A DNA stretch of 64,000 nucleotides from Niabella agricola (GTDB taxonomy: Bacteria; Bacteroidota; Bacteroidia; Chitinophagales; Chitinophagaceae): assembly GCF_021538615.1 (NCBI RefSeq), contig NZ_JAJHIZ010000002.1:496001-560000 (forward strand). Reading direction: 5' to 3'. Each line of letters opens with the position of its first letter. The stretch's first letter is position 1. Below the pieces are notes generated by a model. It made no database searches. It saw only the letters and a program-made list of their open reading frames with translations, and was not told the DNA's origin. Position numbers and translations under genes: made by a program. Below, piece by piece: positions 16,202-24,440 of this stretch.

Positions 16202-17509
16202 ATGGCGCAGATGACGATTGAATATAAGACTGCAGACAGTGCATTGGAGCTAATCAAAAGCGGGGACCGCGTCTTTGTGCATGGAAGTGCTGCAACTCCC
16301 AGGTTTCTGGTAAACAAATTACTGGCAAAAGCCGGAACACTCAAGAATATTGAACTGACCTGTATTAGTACATACGGCGAGATTGACTGGAATCGACCGG
16401 AAGTAATTGATAACGGCTTTTTTATAAATTCATTATTTGTGTCTTCAAACGTTCGGGAATGGGTGAACGGGCCTAATGGGAATTATGTACCCGTTTTTTT
16501 AAGCGAAATCCCGAACCTGTTTGAAGAAGGTTTTTTGAAACTCAATGTTGCCATTGTACAGGTTTCACCCCCCGACCGGCACGGCTATTGTACCTTAGGG
16601 ACTTCTGTCGATGCGGCGCTTTGTGCGGTAAGAATGGCGCCGGTGGTAATCGCACAGGTAAACCCGCAAATGCCAAGAGTTATGGGAGACGGTGTGATTC
16701 ATTATTCTGAATTTACGGCGATGGTTTGGCAGGATAGTTCGCTCCCCGAGGTTGATTATAGCCTGGATACAGACGAAACAGCAGTCAGAATCGGCAAGCA
16801 TGTAGCTTCTTTAATTGAGGATGGAGCGACTCTTCAAATGGGCATTGGGACGATTCCGGATGCGGTGCTGAAGCAGCTTTCGGGGCATAAAGGGCTTGGT
16901 GTGCATACCGAAATGTTTTCTGACGGGCTGGTGCCGTTGGTAGAGCAGGGGGTGATTACCAATGAATATAAAAAAGTGCAACCGGGCAGAATTGTTACCA
17001 GTTTTATTCTTGGCACACGAAAGGTATATGACTTTGTAAACGACAATCCATTTGTAAACTGTATGGATGTTGCTTTTGTAAATGACAGCGACGTCATCCG
17101 CAGAAATCCAAAAGTGGTGGCCATTAACAGTGCTATTGAAATTGATCTTACCGGCCAGATCTGTGCCGATTCGATCGGTACCTACCAGTATTCGGGAATT
17201 GGCGGGCAAATGGATTTTATGCGGGGCGCTTCTTTGTCTGTGGGCGGGAAGCCCATTATTGCAATGCCATCGGTAACACGAAATGGTGTTTCCCGAATTG
17301 TATCTTTTTTAAAGCCCGGTGCCGGTGTTGTTACTACAAGAGGGCATGTGCACTTTATTGCTACCGAGTTTGGTATTGTAAATCTGTATGGCCGGAATAT
17401 GGAACAGCGGGCCCGGCTGCTGATTAGCATTGCACATCCGGATCACCGGGAGCAGTTAGAGCAGGCTTACTATGAACGATTCCAGAAATTGTATACTGCA
17501 GTAAAATAA
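16202..17509 (+). CDS. Acetyl-CoA hydrolase/CoA-transferase family protein
   Basis: A 435-residue enzyme of the Cat1/4-hydroxybutyrate CoA-transferase family that moves CoA between acetate (or a similar acid) and another acyl group. The catalytic glutamate is predicted at Glu237 in GVHTEMFSDG, and the CoA-site glycine loops are GIGTIPDAV and GIGGQMDFMRGA. Full length for the family. It lies 76 bp after the frameshifted hypothetical gene with no promoter motif between. In an oxygen-limited cell it could exchange CoA with acetate made by the phosphoketolase-acetate kinase pair at 36991-40529 (inference). Confidence 0.9.
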   Translation: MAQMTIEYKTADSALELIKSGDRVFVHGSAATPRFLVNKLLAKAGTLKNIELTCISTYGEIDWNRPEVIDNGFFINSLFVSSNVREWVNGPNGNYVPVFLSEIPNLFEEGFLKLNVAIVQVSPPDRHGYCTLGTSVDAALCAVRMAPVVIAQVNPQMPRVMGDGVIHYSEFTAMVWQDSSLPEVDYSLDTDETAVRIGKHVASLIEDGATLQMGIGTIPDAVLKQLSGHKGLGVHTEMFSDGLVPLVEQGVITNEYKKVQPGRIVTSFILGTRKVYDFVNDNPFVNCMDVAFVNDSDVIRRNPKVVAINSAIEIDLTGQICADSIGTYQYSGIGGQMDFMRGASLSVGGKPIIAMPSVTRNGVSRIVSFLKPGAGVVTTRGHVHFIATEFGIVNLYGRNMEQRARLLISIAHPDHREQLEQAYYERFQKLYTAVK

Positions 17510-17537
17510 AAACTGCTTGATGCTTCATGCCTGCAGG

Positions 17538-18125
17538 TTACCGGCTTGGCTTAAAGAATGATGGGCGCATTTCTTTTAAATGCGTTGTTTTTAAGTTGAT
17601 AGATATATTCAAAATGCTTATAAGCAGTAGTAGCAGGGCGATCCATTGAATGATTGTTCGTGTTTTCATAAACGGAAGGTTCAGTAGCAATACCCCGATC
17701 AATACAGCACATAAGCCTTCTGCAGATAACAGGTACCGACTTTTTAGTTCTTTTTTTTGAAGCAGGGATTGGATCATCTTTAAACCGCCCCAACAGATGG
17801 CCCAAATGCCGGAGAAATATGCGAACAGGAAAAAGTTTAGTAATGGATTAAACAGCATCAGTATGCCGAACAAGCTATTTAGTATACCCTCGGCAAGCAT
17901 CCAGTCGGATCGGTTAAACAGGGCGCCCTCAATGTAGTATAAAATTATGAGCAGTAGTCCGTTTAGTAGAATGCCGATCCCTGAAAGCTTGATCAGTTGA
18001 AGATAGCTGTTCCATGGATAAGCGAAGATATAAAAGCTTATGCCAATCAACAGAAGACTTGCAGCGAGGGGTATGATCCATAGCGGCAGCTTATTTATCC
18101 CGGATTTAATGGTAGTTGAATGCAT
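17538..18125 (-). CDS. HdeD/DUF308-like membrane protein
   Basis: A 195-residue integral membrane protein with about six hydrophobic helices, including WIIPLAASLLLIGISFYIF and IIQWIALLLLLISILNIS. The pattern of paired helices with small-residue GxxxL motifs (GILNSLFGILMLFNPLL) fits the HdeD/DUF308 family, known from acid resistance in enterobacteria. No perfect regulon site was found on its side of the divergent region; TGATGATACGGTCA near 18226 has wrong spacing. Confidence 0.75.
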   Translation of the reverse strand: MHSTTIKSGINKLPLWIIPLAASLLLIGISFYIFAYPWNSYLQLIKLSGIGILLNGLLLIILYYIEGALFNRSDWMLAEGILNSLFGILMLFNPLLNFFLFAYFSGIWAICWGGLKMIQSLLQKKELKSRYLLSAEGLCAVLIGVLLLNLPFMKTRTIIQWIALLLLLISILNISINLKTTHLKEMRPSFFKPSR

Positions 18126-18298
18126 ATCGAAGTGTTATTTGAGTAAAACTGAAGTCTTGATTTTTTTTCGTTGAGCAAGCTATGTTTTATCGAAGTGGTG
18201 ATCAATGAGGGGCATTGGAACGGCTGATGATACGGTCATGGTTGTTGGACTGCCCCTAATGAACCAAACTGTGTTTTAATAAGCATCATTTGACAGGT

Positions 18299-18342
18299 TG
18301 ATCGTTGTCATAGGTATTGCACCGAACGTGGTCGTATTTTTA
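18299..18342 (+). promoter_or_regulatory. Crp/Fnr-type site plus -7 box for the USP at 18353
   Basis: TGATCGTTGTCA at 18299-18310 and -7 box TATTTTTA (7/8) at 18335-18342; centre distance exactly 34 bp. The predicted start point is only about 5 nt before ATG 18353, so the mRNA may be nearly leaderless. Confidence 0.65.
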
Positions 18343-18352
18343 ATTCACAGGT

Positions 18353-19167
18353 ATGTTGAAAGTATTGTTTATATCCAACGGTATTGATATTGAGCGTGGA
18401 GCATTTGAGTTTGTAAAGGAAATGAATCGAAGAGTGCCAGTGTTTTTGTACGAGGTCTTTTTGCCAAAACGTTCCCCGGGGGATTGGTTGCTGCGTGCGG
18501 ACCCCTTTTTCCTGCTTCCCCCTTATAAATCTCAGACGCAGGAGCGGCTGGTTATGGCTGCCTGCAGGTTTTCAGATTTATGCCGGGAGTATGATATCCG
18601 GCATTCCAGCTATTTGGGGAAGGGCGAGGCCCCGGTATCTAAACTTGAAAATGAAAGCCGGTATGCGGATCTGCTGGTACTTGGCGATGCACTTTTTCAA
18701 CAGAGAAGCACGTCATACAGGTGGCCGCATCTAGCTAAAATACTACGCTATTGCGAATACCTGGTAATCGTCGTTCCCGACCATTTTCAATTTTCCAACG
18801 GGAACGTCATTGCTTTTGACGGAAGCGCTTCCGCGGTTTATGCCCTTAAACAGTTTTCTTATTTGTTGCCTGATTTGGTGGCCACACGACAGTTCTTATA
18901 AATGTTGGCCTTAGGCATTATAAAAATGAAAGGCAGAACAGAAGCGATTTAAACAACCTTGCGATGAATCATTATCCTTCGCTTGATTCGGCTTATTTGA
19001 AGCTGAACACGGACCTCGAATTGACGGAATGGATGGCCGGCCAGCAGTCGGTGATACGCATTGTCGGTGCCTGTGGCCGATCGTGGGGAGCGCAACTGGT
19101 TATAAAGAGCTTTATTTCTGTATTGCTTAAGGATAAAGGCGTTCCTCTGTTTGCTGCGCATAGATAA
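18353..19167 (+). pseudogene. Universal stress protein gene with one frameshift
   Basis: Two frames join into one tandem-Usp protein of about 271 residues. The first 182 codons hold the whole N-terminal Usp and the start of the second (NGNVIAFDGSASAVYALKQF); the frame breaks near 18890 (CCACACGAC, one A fewer than needed) and resumes as LINVGLRHYKNERQ to KDKGVPLFAAHR. The N-terminal domain is unusual in opening with LKVLFISNGIDIERGAFEFV. It is followed by another USP gene after 36 bp. Confidence 0.82.
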
Positions 19168-19203
19168 AGATTACAAAAATCAAACCGGCTTAAAATTTAA
19201 TTT

Positions 19204-20024
19204 ATGGAGAATCTTCTTTTAGTGATCAATGATGGCACTTTAAATGATAAACCTCTGAGGTTTGCCTGTTACCTGGCGCAGATAACCCGGTCCCGGCTTC
19301 AGGGGATACTGCTGACAAACACTTCTGAGAAGGAGCTGTATCCGGAAGAAATGATAAAAAAGAAAAGCAATGCGTCAGCGATGCTGGTTCAAATGCAGCA
19401 TGTCGGAAGTGATAACGAGGAAGATATCCAGTGTTTCCGGCGGATTGCGAAAAAGAAGGAATTGCTTATGATATAAGATGCCTGAAAGGCGATCCGCTTC
19501 GCGAAGCTGTGTCAGAAAGCCGTTTTGCCGATCTAATGGTAATAGGAGGAACATCCTCACCCGACGCAGAAGACGATGAATATCTTACGCCATTTGCCTG
19601 GTCGTTACTCCAGGTTGCCGAATGCCCGGTTGTGGTTGTTTCTGATCAGACACCGGATATAGAAGAGATTGTATTGACTTATGATGGCTCTGCCTCTTCG
19701 TTATTTGCCTTCCGACGATTTGCGCACCTGTTTCCTTGCTTTGAAAGTAAGCGAGTTATTGTGGTGGCTGCAGACCGGTTCCGGAGTTAAAACATGAGCG
19801 TTGATAAGGGACCAATGGAGGAATTTTATTCGCAGATTACCTTTGAGATGCTATATTCCAGGGACTTTGACAAAGAACTGTTTGACTTCTACCAGCGAAG
19901 ACGTAATTGTTTTATAGTAATGGGTGCTGCCGGAAGAACAAGTCTTTCAAGGTTGATGTCAGATGGAAAAATGTATTTAAACCGGGAGGTGATGGAACAT
20001 CCGTTTTTTATTGCTCATTTCTGA
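19204..20024 (+). pseudogene. Universal stress protein gene with frameshift and internal stop
   Basis: It reads as one tandem-Usp protein: ENLLLVINDGTLNDKPLRFACYLA at the start; a break near 19444 (a TT that should be TTT) into EKEGIAYDIRCLKGDPLREA; the second domain EEIVLTYDGSASSLFAFRRF; and the C-terminus CFIVMGAAGRTSLSRLMSDG. After RFRS an in-frame TAA at 19788-19790 interrupts the second frame, with the same frame reopening at ATG 19794. The in-frame stop is not explained by one homopolymer error, so this copy may be genuinely inactive. Confidence 0.8.
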
Positions 20025-20042
20025 CAAACTCTTTTTTTATTT

Positions 20043-21070
20043 ATGCAAAGCCCGGAACAAAATAATAATCAGGCAATTGCCTTCATCTTTCAACAGATGG
20101 CGCGCTGTTATCGCTACCTGGGCGGAGAGCCATTCCGGGCATCTGCCTATGAAAAAGCGGCAGCGATGCTATCGAATATGCAAGAAGATATTGCTGACTA
20201 TGCCCCGGATCTAAAACGCCTGGAAGCCCTGGGTAATATTGGTGTCAGTATAGCAAAGAAAATAACAGAATACCTGCAGACAGGGAAGATCGGGCTGCTC
20301 AGTCGACTGAAAAAGCGGGTGCCGTACGAGTTGCTGGAATTGATGGATATTGCTGGCTTTGGCCGGCAACTCTAAGAGTGCTGTATCATCAATTTGGTAT
20401 AAAAAACGAACATGAGCTGGCGGAAGCTTTAAACAGTCACCGCCTCGATGGAGTTAAAGGGATCGGTAAACGAAGGATTGAACGTATGAAAGTGTTGTTG
20501 GCGTTAACGAGAAGCGGGCAGCCGATGTTATTAAAGGATGGCCGCCGGATTGGAACGGCGCTTGTGAATTTGATTAGAAAAATACCCGGCGTACAACAGG
20601 CTGAACTTTGCGGTAGCATTCGCAGAAAAAGCAAATTCATAGGCGATATTGATATACTGGTGATTGCAGCGCCTGAAGACCGGTTGGCTATTGTACAACG
20701 CTTTATTACATCCAGGCATATTCTGAGGGTATTGGTTAAGGGAGCCAATAAAGCGAGCGTATTATTGCGGTACCAAAACATTCAGGTAGATATACGGCTC
20801 ATGCACGCGTATGAATATGGTGCGGCCTTGCTTTATATGACGGGTTCACGGGAACACACCATTCGCCTGCGTACGATCGCCAAACAGAAAGGCTATACGA
20901 TGAATGAATACGGGATTTTTGAAGTTGCAACGCACAGACGAATTGCCGGGTTAACTGAGGAGGAAATGTATCGTGCGTTGGGGCTGAAGTACATTCCTCC
21001 CGAGTTTCGCTTAAACAACGGCGAAATTGAGGCCGCCGCTTTGAGTGGCCCAGGTGTTGCCGTAAAATAA
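20043..21070 (+). pseudogene. polX: DNA polymerase X family (polymerase domain only), one frameshift
   Basis: Family X DNA polymerase for gap-filling repair. The N-terminal 8-kDa domain (AIAFIFQQMARCYRYLGGEPFRASAY) and helix-hairpin-helix LEALGNIGVSIAKKI precede a break near 20366 (GG that should be GGG); the second frame has the HhH VKGIGKRRIERM, the nucleotidyl-transfer motif CGSIRRKSKFIGDIDIL with metal-binding Asp pair, and the C-terminal GAALLYMTGSREH. The protein stops right after EFRLNNGEIEAA, where longer bacterial PolX proteins continue into a PHP exonuclease domain; that domain is absent. With the ligase at 33003 it could form a DNA-repair pair. Confidence 0.85.
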
Positions 21071-21158
21071 TAAAATAATTGGTGCTGGCCGGCCCGGGTT
21101 GAAAGTGTGGAAAGGGCTTTAGCCGGAAGGTTCCTATCGTGGTTTCAACGAAGTAAAT

Positions 21159-22487
21159 ATGCGGATAAAGAAAAGATACGAACTGAATGTGATAATTACA
21201 AGAATCGCGGGGAGCTTAATGATTCTGTGTGCGGTACCCATAACAGCAGTAAATGCACAGCAGCGTTTTGCTGTCAGACCATTATCAAATCCTTCCTGGG
21301 TGGATGCATTTTATCGTCAACAGGAGGGCCGTTTATATTGGTCGCGATCCGGAATTGAAACGGGTGATACAATGCGGTCTGAATTGGTCAGGATATTTAA
21401 GGAAAATGCGGTCTTCCAGGGGCTGGATTCACTGAAATACCTGTCCATGTTGCCGGATACTGCTGCAGATCTCGATTCAGCTGCAATCCAGGTATATGAC
21501 CGCATGATTACCGATGCTGCGTTGTCCTATTTTATGGACCTCTACCGGGGTGACCCGAAAACACGGACAAAAGTTGGAAGCGACGAGATTTCCGGGAAAT
21601 ATGAACTGAGCGATCGTCAATACATCACCGATCTTTTATACAAGGCAAGTAACAGCAGCGCGCGGTTGAGGGAAATGGTACAGACGTTGGAACCATCACA
21701 ACCGCTTTACCTGACGTTAAAAAATGAGTTACAAACGCAACTAGAGTCGGGCGACCGGAAAAAAGTTGCATCGCTGGCCATCAGTCTCAATAACTTCCGC
21801 TGGTTTCTGCATTTCAGGTTTCAGCATTTTATGGTGGTTAATATTGCCGCTGCAAGTTTATGCTATTTTGAACAGGATTCGGTGAAGTTGACGATGCGGA
21901 TTGTGGCCGGAAAGCCGTCAACAATGACGCCGCGGTTTGTGACCTATTGCAATGAAGTAATTCTTTATCCATATTGGAATGTGCCCCGAAGTATCGCGGT
22001 TAATGAAATCCTTCCGTTTTGCAGGAAAAACCTGGTTGTATTGGAAGTACTGAGGATGCAGGTGATTGACAGCAAGGGGGCAGTTGTTGATCCGAAACGG
22101 TTGGACTGGAAGAGGTTTACGGCGAAGAACTTTCCCTATCGTTTCCGCCAATCTACGGGTTGTGACAATGCATTAGGTGTTATTAAGTTCAATTTAACCA
22201 GTCCCTATAGCGTATACCTGCACGATACCAATTTGAAGTCCGCTTTCAAGGAAGCGAAAAGGTATCTGAGTCACGGTTGCATCCGGATCGAAAAGCCGCT
22301 TGAGCTGGCAAATGAAATACTGGACGATAAGCTTGACGAACGTTTTCTGAATGCCAGCATCAAAGGTCAGCAGCCTGTAACAAAGAAGGTTGGGAAACCG
22401 GTTCCTGTTTTTGTTTTGTATATGACGGCAGATGACGCCGCAAACGGCACGGTGAACTATTTCGAAGATATATATAATTTGTTGTAG
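21159..22487 (+). CDS. L,D-transpeptidase (YkuD/YcbB type)
   Basis: A secreted peptidoglycan cross-linking enzyme of 442 residues. A signal peptide (IAGSLMILCAVPITAVNA) is followed by a helical scaffold region, and the YkuD domain is about residues 225-385. The catalytic motif is SHGCIRI with Cys374; an upstream histidine lies in YSVYLHDT. The arrangement matches the large YcbB-like group. 3-3 cross-links made by such enzymes are typical of non-growing or stressed cells. It lies 88 bp after polX, with no regulon motif of its own between them. Confidence 0.9.
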   Translation: MRIKKRYELNVIITRIAGSLMILCAVPITAVNAQQRFAVRPLSNPSWVDAFYRQQEGRLYWSRSGIETGDTMRSELVRIFKENAVFQGLDSLKYLSMLPDTAADLDSAAIQVYDRMITDAALSYFMDLYRGDPKTRTKVGSDEISGKYELSDRQYITDLLYKASNSSARLREMVQTLEPSQPLYLTLKNELQTQLESGDRKKVASLAISLNNFRWFLHFRFQHFMVVNIAAASLCYFEQDSVKLTMRIVAGKPSTMTPRFVTYCNEVILYPYWNVPRSIAVNEILPFCRKNLVVLEVLRMQVIDSKGAVVDPKRLDWKRFTAKNFPYRFRQSTGCDNALGVIKFNLTSPYSVYLHDTNLKSAFKEAKRYLSHGCIRIEKPLELANEILDDKLDERFLNASIKGQQPVTKKVGKPVPVFVLYMTADDAANGTVNYFEDIYNLL

Positions 22488-22546
22488 TTGACACCTGTGA
22501 TTGTTTTGACATTTTTTGACAGGTTGAATTGCCGGTATTTGGGTGT

Positions 22547-22611
22547 TGATAAGGCTCAAACAGGCCGGTGATGAGCGTCATTGAAATGGGGTTGCACCAA
22601 AACTAAATTTG
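22547..22611 (+). promoter_or_regulatory. Tandem Crp/Fnr-type sites plus perfect -7 box for the BON gene
   Basis: TGATAAGGCTCA at 22547-22558 and TGATGAGCGTCA at 22569-22580, 22 bp apart, with a perfect -7 box TAAATTTG at 22604-22611. Centre distances to the box are 55 and 33 bp, so both spacing classes occur together. The predicted start point (near 22617) sets the gene start at ATG 22672. Confidence 0.75.
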
Positions 22612-22671
22612 TTGAAAGCGGTTGAGATAAGGCTTAACGGCTGTATTTTAAAAACATTTAAAACAAAAGTT

Positions 22672-23343
22672 ATGAAAAGTGACGTTCAAATTCAAAAAGA
22701 CGTAATGGAAGAATTGAATTGGGATCCGATTCTACGTGCTGCTGAAATCGGAGTGTCCGTAAAAGAGGGGGTGGTGACGCTTGGTGGTCAGGTTAGCACC
22801 TATTCTCAAAAACTTGCAGCAGAAAAAGATGCAAAAAGGGTTTCAGGCGTAAAGGCAGTGGCTGAAGACATCCAGGTTGGTATTTCTCCCGCCTATCGTA
22901 AAACAGATGCAGAAATTGCAGAGGCAGTATTGAGTGCTTTAAAATGGCATTCGGCTGTACAGGAGGAGAAAATCAAAATCAAAGTTGAGGATGGCCTTGT
23001 GCAACTTGACGGAGAAGTGGAGTGGGAGTACCAACGTAGCAATGCCCAATCTGCAATAGAGCATTTGGCCGGCGTTCGCAGTGTGCTGAATTTGATTACT
23101 GTAAAGCCTAAGGCTACGACCTCGGGTATTCTGCAAAAAATTCGGGATGCATTCGAGCGCAGCGCGACGGTCGATGCAGAGCGAATTGGTGTCGATGTTT
23201 CCGGCGGTAAGGTTACCCTGCATGGGAAAGTGCGCTCATTTGCGGAAAAAGAAGATGCTGAACAGGCCGCCTGGAATGCCCCGGGCGTTTCCAGTGTAGA
23301 AAATGAACTGGAAATTGATTTGGTCGAGTTTGCCTTTGATTAA
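22672..23343 (+). CDS. Triple BON-domain protein
   Basis: A 223-residue paralogue of the protein at 13336: both begin KSD-x-x-IQ-x-DV with three BON repeats ([27 protein letters not shown]). It ends in an acidic tail, [10 protein letters not shown]. The frame is open upstream to 22609, but that codon overlaps the -7 box, so ATG 22672 is chosen. No signal peptide. Cytoplasmic membrane-binding or scaffold role inferred from domain type. Confidence 0.92.
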   Translation: MKSDVQIQKDVMEELNWDPILRAAEIGVSVKEGVVTLGGQVSTYSQKLAAEKDAKRVSGVKAVAEDIQVGISPAYRKTDAEIAEAVLSALKWHSAVQEEKIKIKVEDGLVQLDGEVEWEYQRSNAQSAIEHLAGVRSVLNLITVKPKATTSGILQKIRDAFERSATVDAERIGVDVSGGKVTLHGKVRSFAEKEDAEQAAWNAPGVSSVENELEIDLVEFAFD

Positions 23344-23670
23344 AGACTGTTGGCGGAAGGTAAGTTTCTTTTACTGCTTAGGTGCATTTGATTTTCCCGT
23401 AATTGATAGCGGGTATCCGGAACGTTTGTTTCACAAGTTGAATCCCGGTTTAGTGTTTTATATCGGTCAATGAACCATAAACCCTTATTGTCATCCAGGC
23501 AGGCTTCGTTAGGGGTCTGCCCTTTTTCAGCGCCAATGCCAGGCAGCAATGACAGAACCTGTCATCATACAACAACAAATTAAGCTAGTCAGGCCACCAC
23601 TATACGGTTGCGGCGGATTGAGGCCCCGCATCTTTAAAAAATAAGAAGAAGGATAACTAGATATAGCTGA

Positions 23671-23712
23671 AACCTCCTTTATCCACCGGTTAGCCGGTAA
23701 ATAAAGGAGGTT
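23671..23712. repeat. Long stem-loop in the 431-bp gap between BON and dodecin genes
   Basis: AACCTCCTTTAT (23671-23682) pairs perfectly with ATAAAGGAGGTT (23701-23712); an inner ACCGG/CCGGT stem closes a short loop. It lies between the convergent ends of the BON gene and the dodecin gene, so a bidirectional terminator is likely, although neither side has a clean T-run. The rest of 23344-23774 shows no gene. Confidence 0.55.
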
Positions 23713-23774
23713 GAACGATGAGCCTTGTAGCGGATCTGCGTTTTATAGTGTATTGCACAGCCGGGTACGCGGCG

Positions 23775-23993
23775 TCAGGTTTTTGATTCTTGAGGCTCAA
23801 CTTCAAAGCTGAGCTTGGCAACAATGCGGTATTCCGTAATTTTATTGTTTTTTACTACAGCACTGTGATCCTTAATGTATACAGCGCGGATGTTTTTGAC
23901 GGTTTGGGAAGCTTCATGTACTGCCTGCAATGCGGCATCCTCCCAACTTTTGGTAGAACTGGCCATTAATTCCAGTACTTTAACGATTGCCAT
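23775..23993 (-). CDS. Dodecin family flavin-binding protein
   Basis: A 72-residue dodecin that assembles as a dodecamer storing or buffering flavins. Family pattern is complete: VKVLELMASSTKSWEDAALQAVHEASQTV, then NIRAVYIKDHSAVVKNNKITEYRIVAKLSFEVE. The aromatic residue that stacks on the isoalloxazine ring is likely the Trp in KSWEDA. It lies 46 bp behind the YtxH gene, probably in one operon from the promoter near 24257-24321. Confidence 0.93.
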   Translation of the reverse strand: MAIVKVLELMASSTKSWEDAALQAVHEASQTVKNIRAVYIKDHSAVVKNNKITEYRIVAKLSFEVEPQESKT

Positions 23994-24039
23994 AAAAAGA
24001 ATTTTCGATTTGAGAATTTGATGATATTATGCGTAGCTC

Positions 24040-24231
24040 CTACGCCGTTTCCTGCCTTGTTGCTTTTGGCCGCCCAAATAACCCCTCCGTTTTAGCGGTC
24101 ATTTTTTTGCAGGCGGCCATTATTTTCTTTCTGGCGTCACTACCCTTTTCCGGGGCGAATAGGCTGCCTAAGGTAGCGCCGACGGCCAGGCCCGCAGCAA
24201 CTGCTGCCAATGTTTTACTAAAATGATTCAT
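24040..24231 (-). CDS. YtxH domain-containing small protein
   Basis: A 63-residue protein with an N-terminal hydrophobic glycine- and alanine-rich helix (LAAVAAGLAVGATLGSLFAPEKG) and a basic tail (ARKKIMAACKKMTAK). This is the YtxH/general-stress layout, in which the FAPEKG motif is diagnostic. Probably inserted in the inner membrane. First gene of a two-gene operon with dodecin. Confidence 0.88.
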   Translation of the reverse strand: MNHFSKTLAAVAAGLAVGATLGSLFAPEKGSDARKKIMAACKKMTAKTEGLFGRPKATRQETA

Positions 24232-24256
24232 GATTTTTTTTTATTGTTAATAACTT

Positions 24257-24321
24257 TCAAGTTAACCTGAATGCCTGCTGGTAAAAATGATGCGACTCAT
24301 CGGGAGGGATGATGTCGGTCA
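24257..24321 (-). promoter_or_regulatory. Crp/Fnr-type site for the YtxH-dodecin operon
   Basis: TGATGTCGGTCA at 24310-24321. A weak minus-strand -7 box TAACTTGA (6/8) lies at 24264-24257 with centre distance 55 bp, matching the class I-like set. The box is poor, so only the site itself is well supported. Confidence 0.5.
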
Positions 24322-24367
24322 ATTTATTGCTGATCCGGTGATGGAGCGCAGTAATCATGACCGGCGA

Positions 24368-24411
24368 TGATTGCGGTCATTTATTTCGTCTGGATATTTC
24401 CTGTATTTTAT
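24368..24411 (+). promoter_or_regulatory. Crp/Fnr-type site for the cardiolipin synthase gene
   Basis: TGATTGCGGTCA at 24368-24379; -7 box TATTTTAT (6/8) at 24404-24411; centre distance exactly 34 bp. Predicted start point near 24417, 24 nt before the GTG start. Confidence 0.6.
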
Positions 24412-24440
24412 TTCCATTATTACACTAAGATTTCACTTTT

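Noticed and set aside
18226..18239. TGATGATACGGTCA near the HdeD-like gene
   Set aside because: Half-sites are 5 or 8 bases apart; wrong geometry for a Crp/Fnr dimer.
23550..23564. Palindrome TGACAG-AAC-CTGTCA
   Set aside because: Spacing is nine bases between TGA and TCA, not six, so it is not a member of the motif set.
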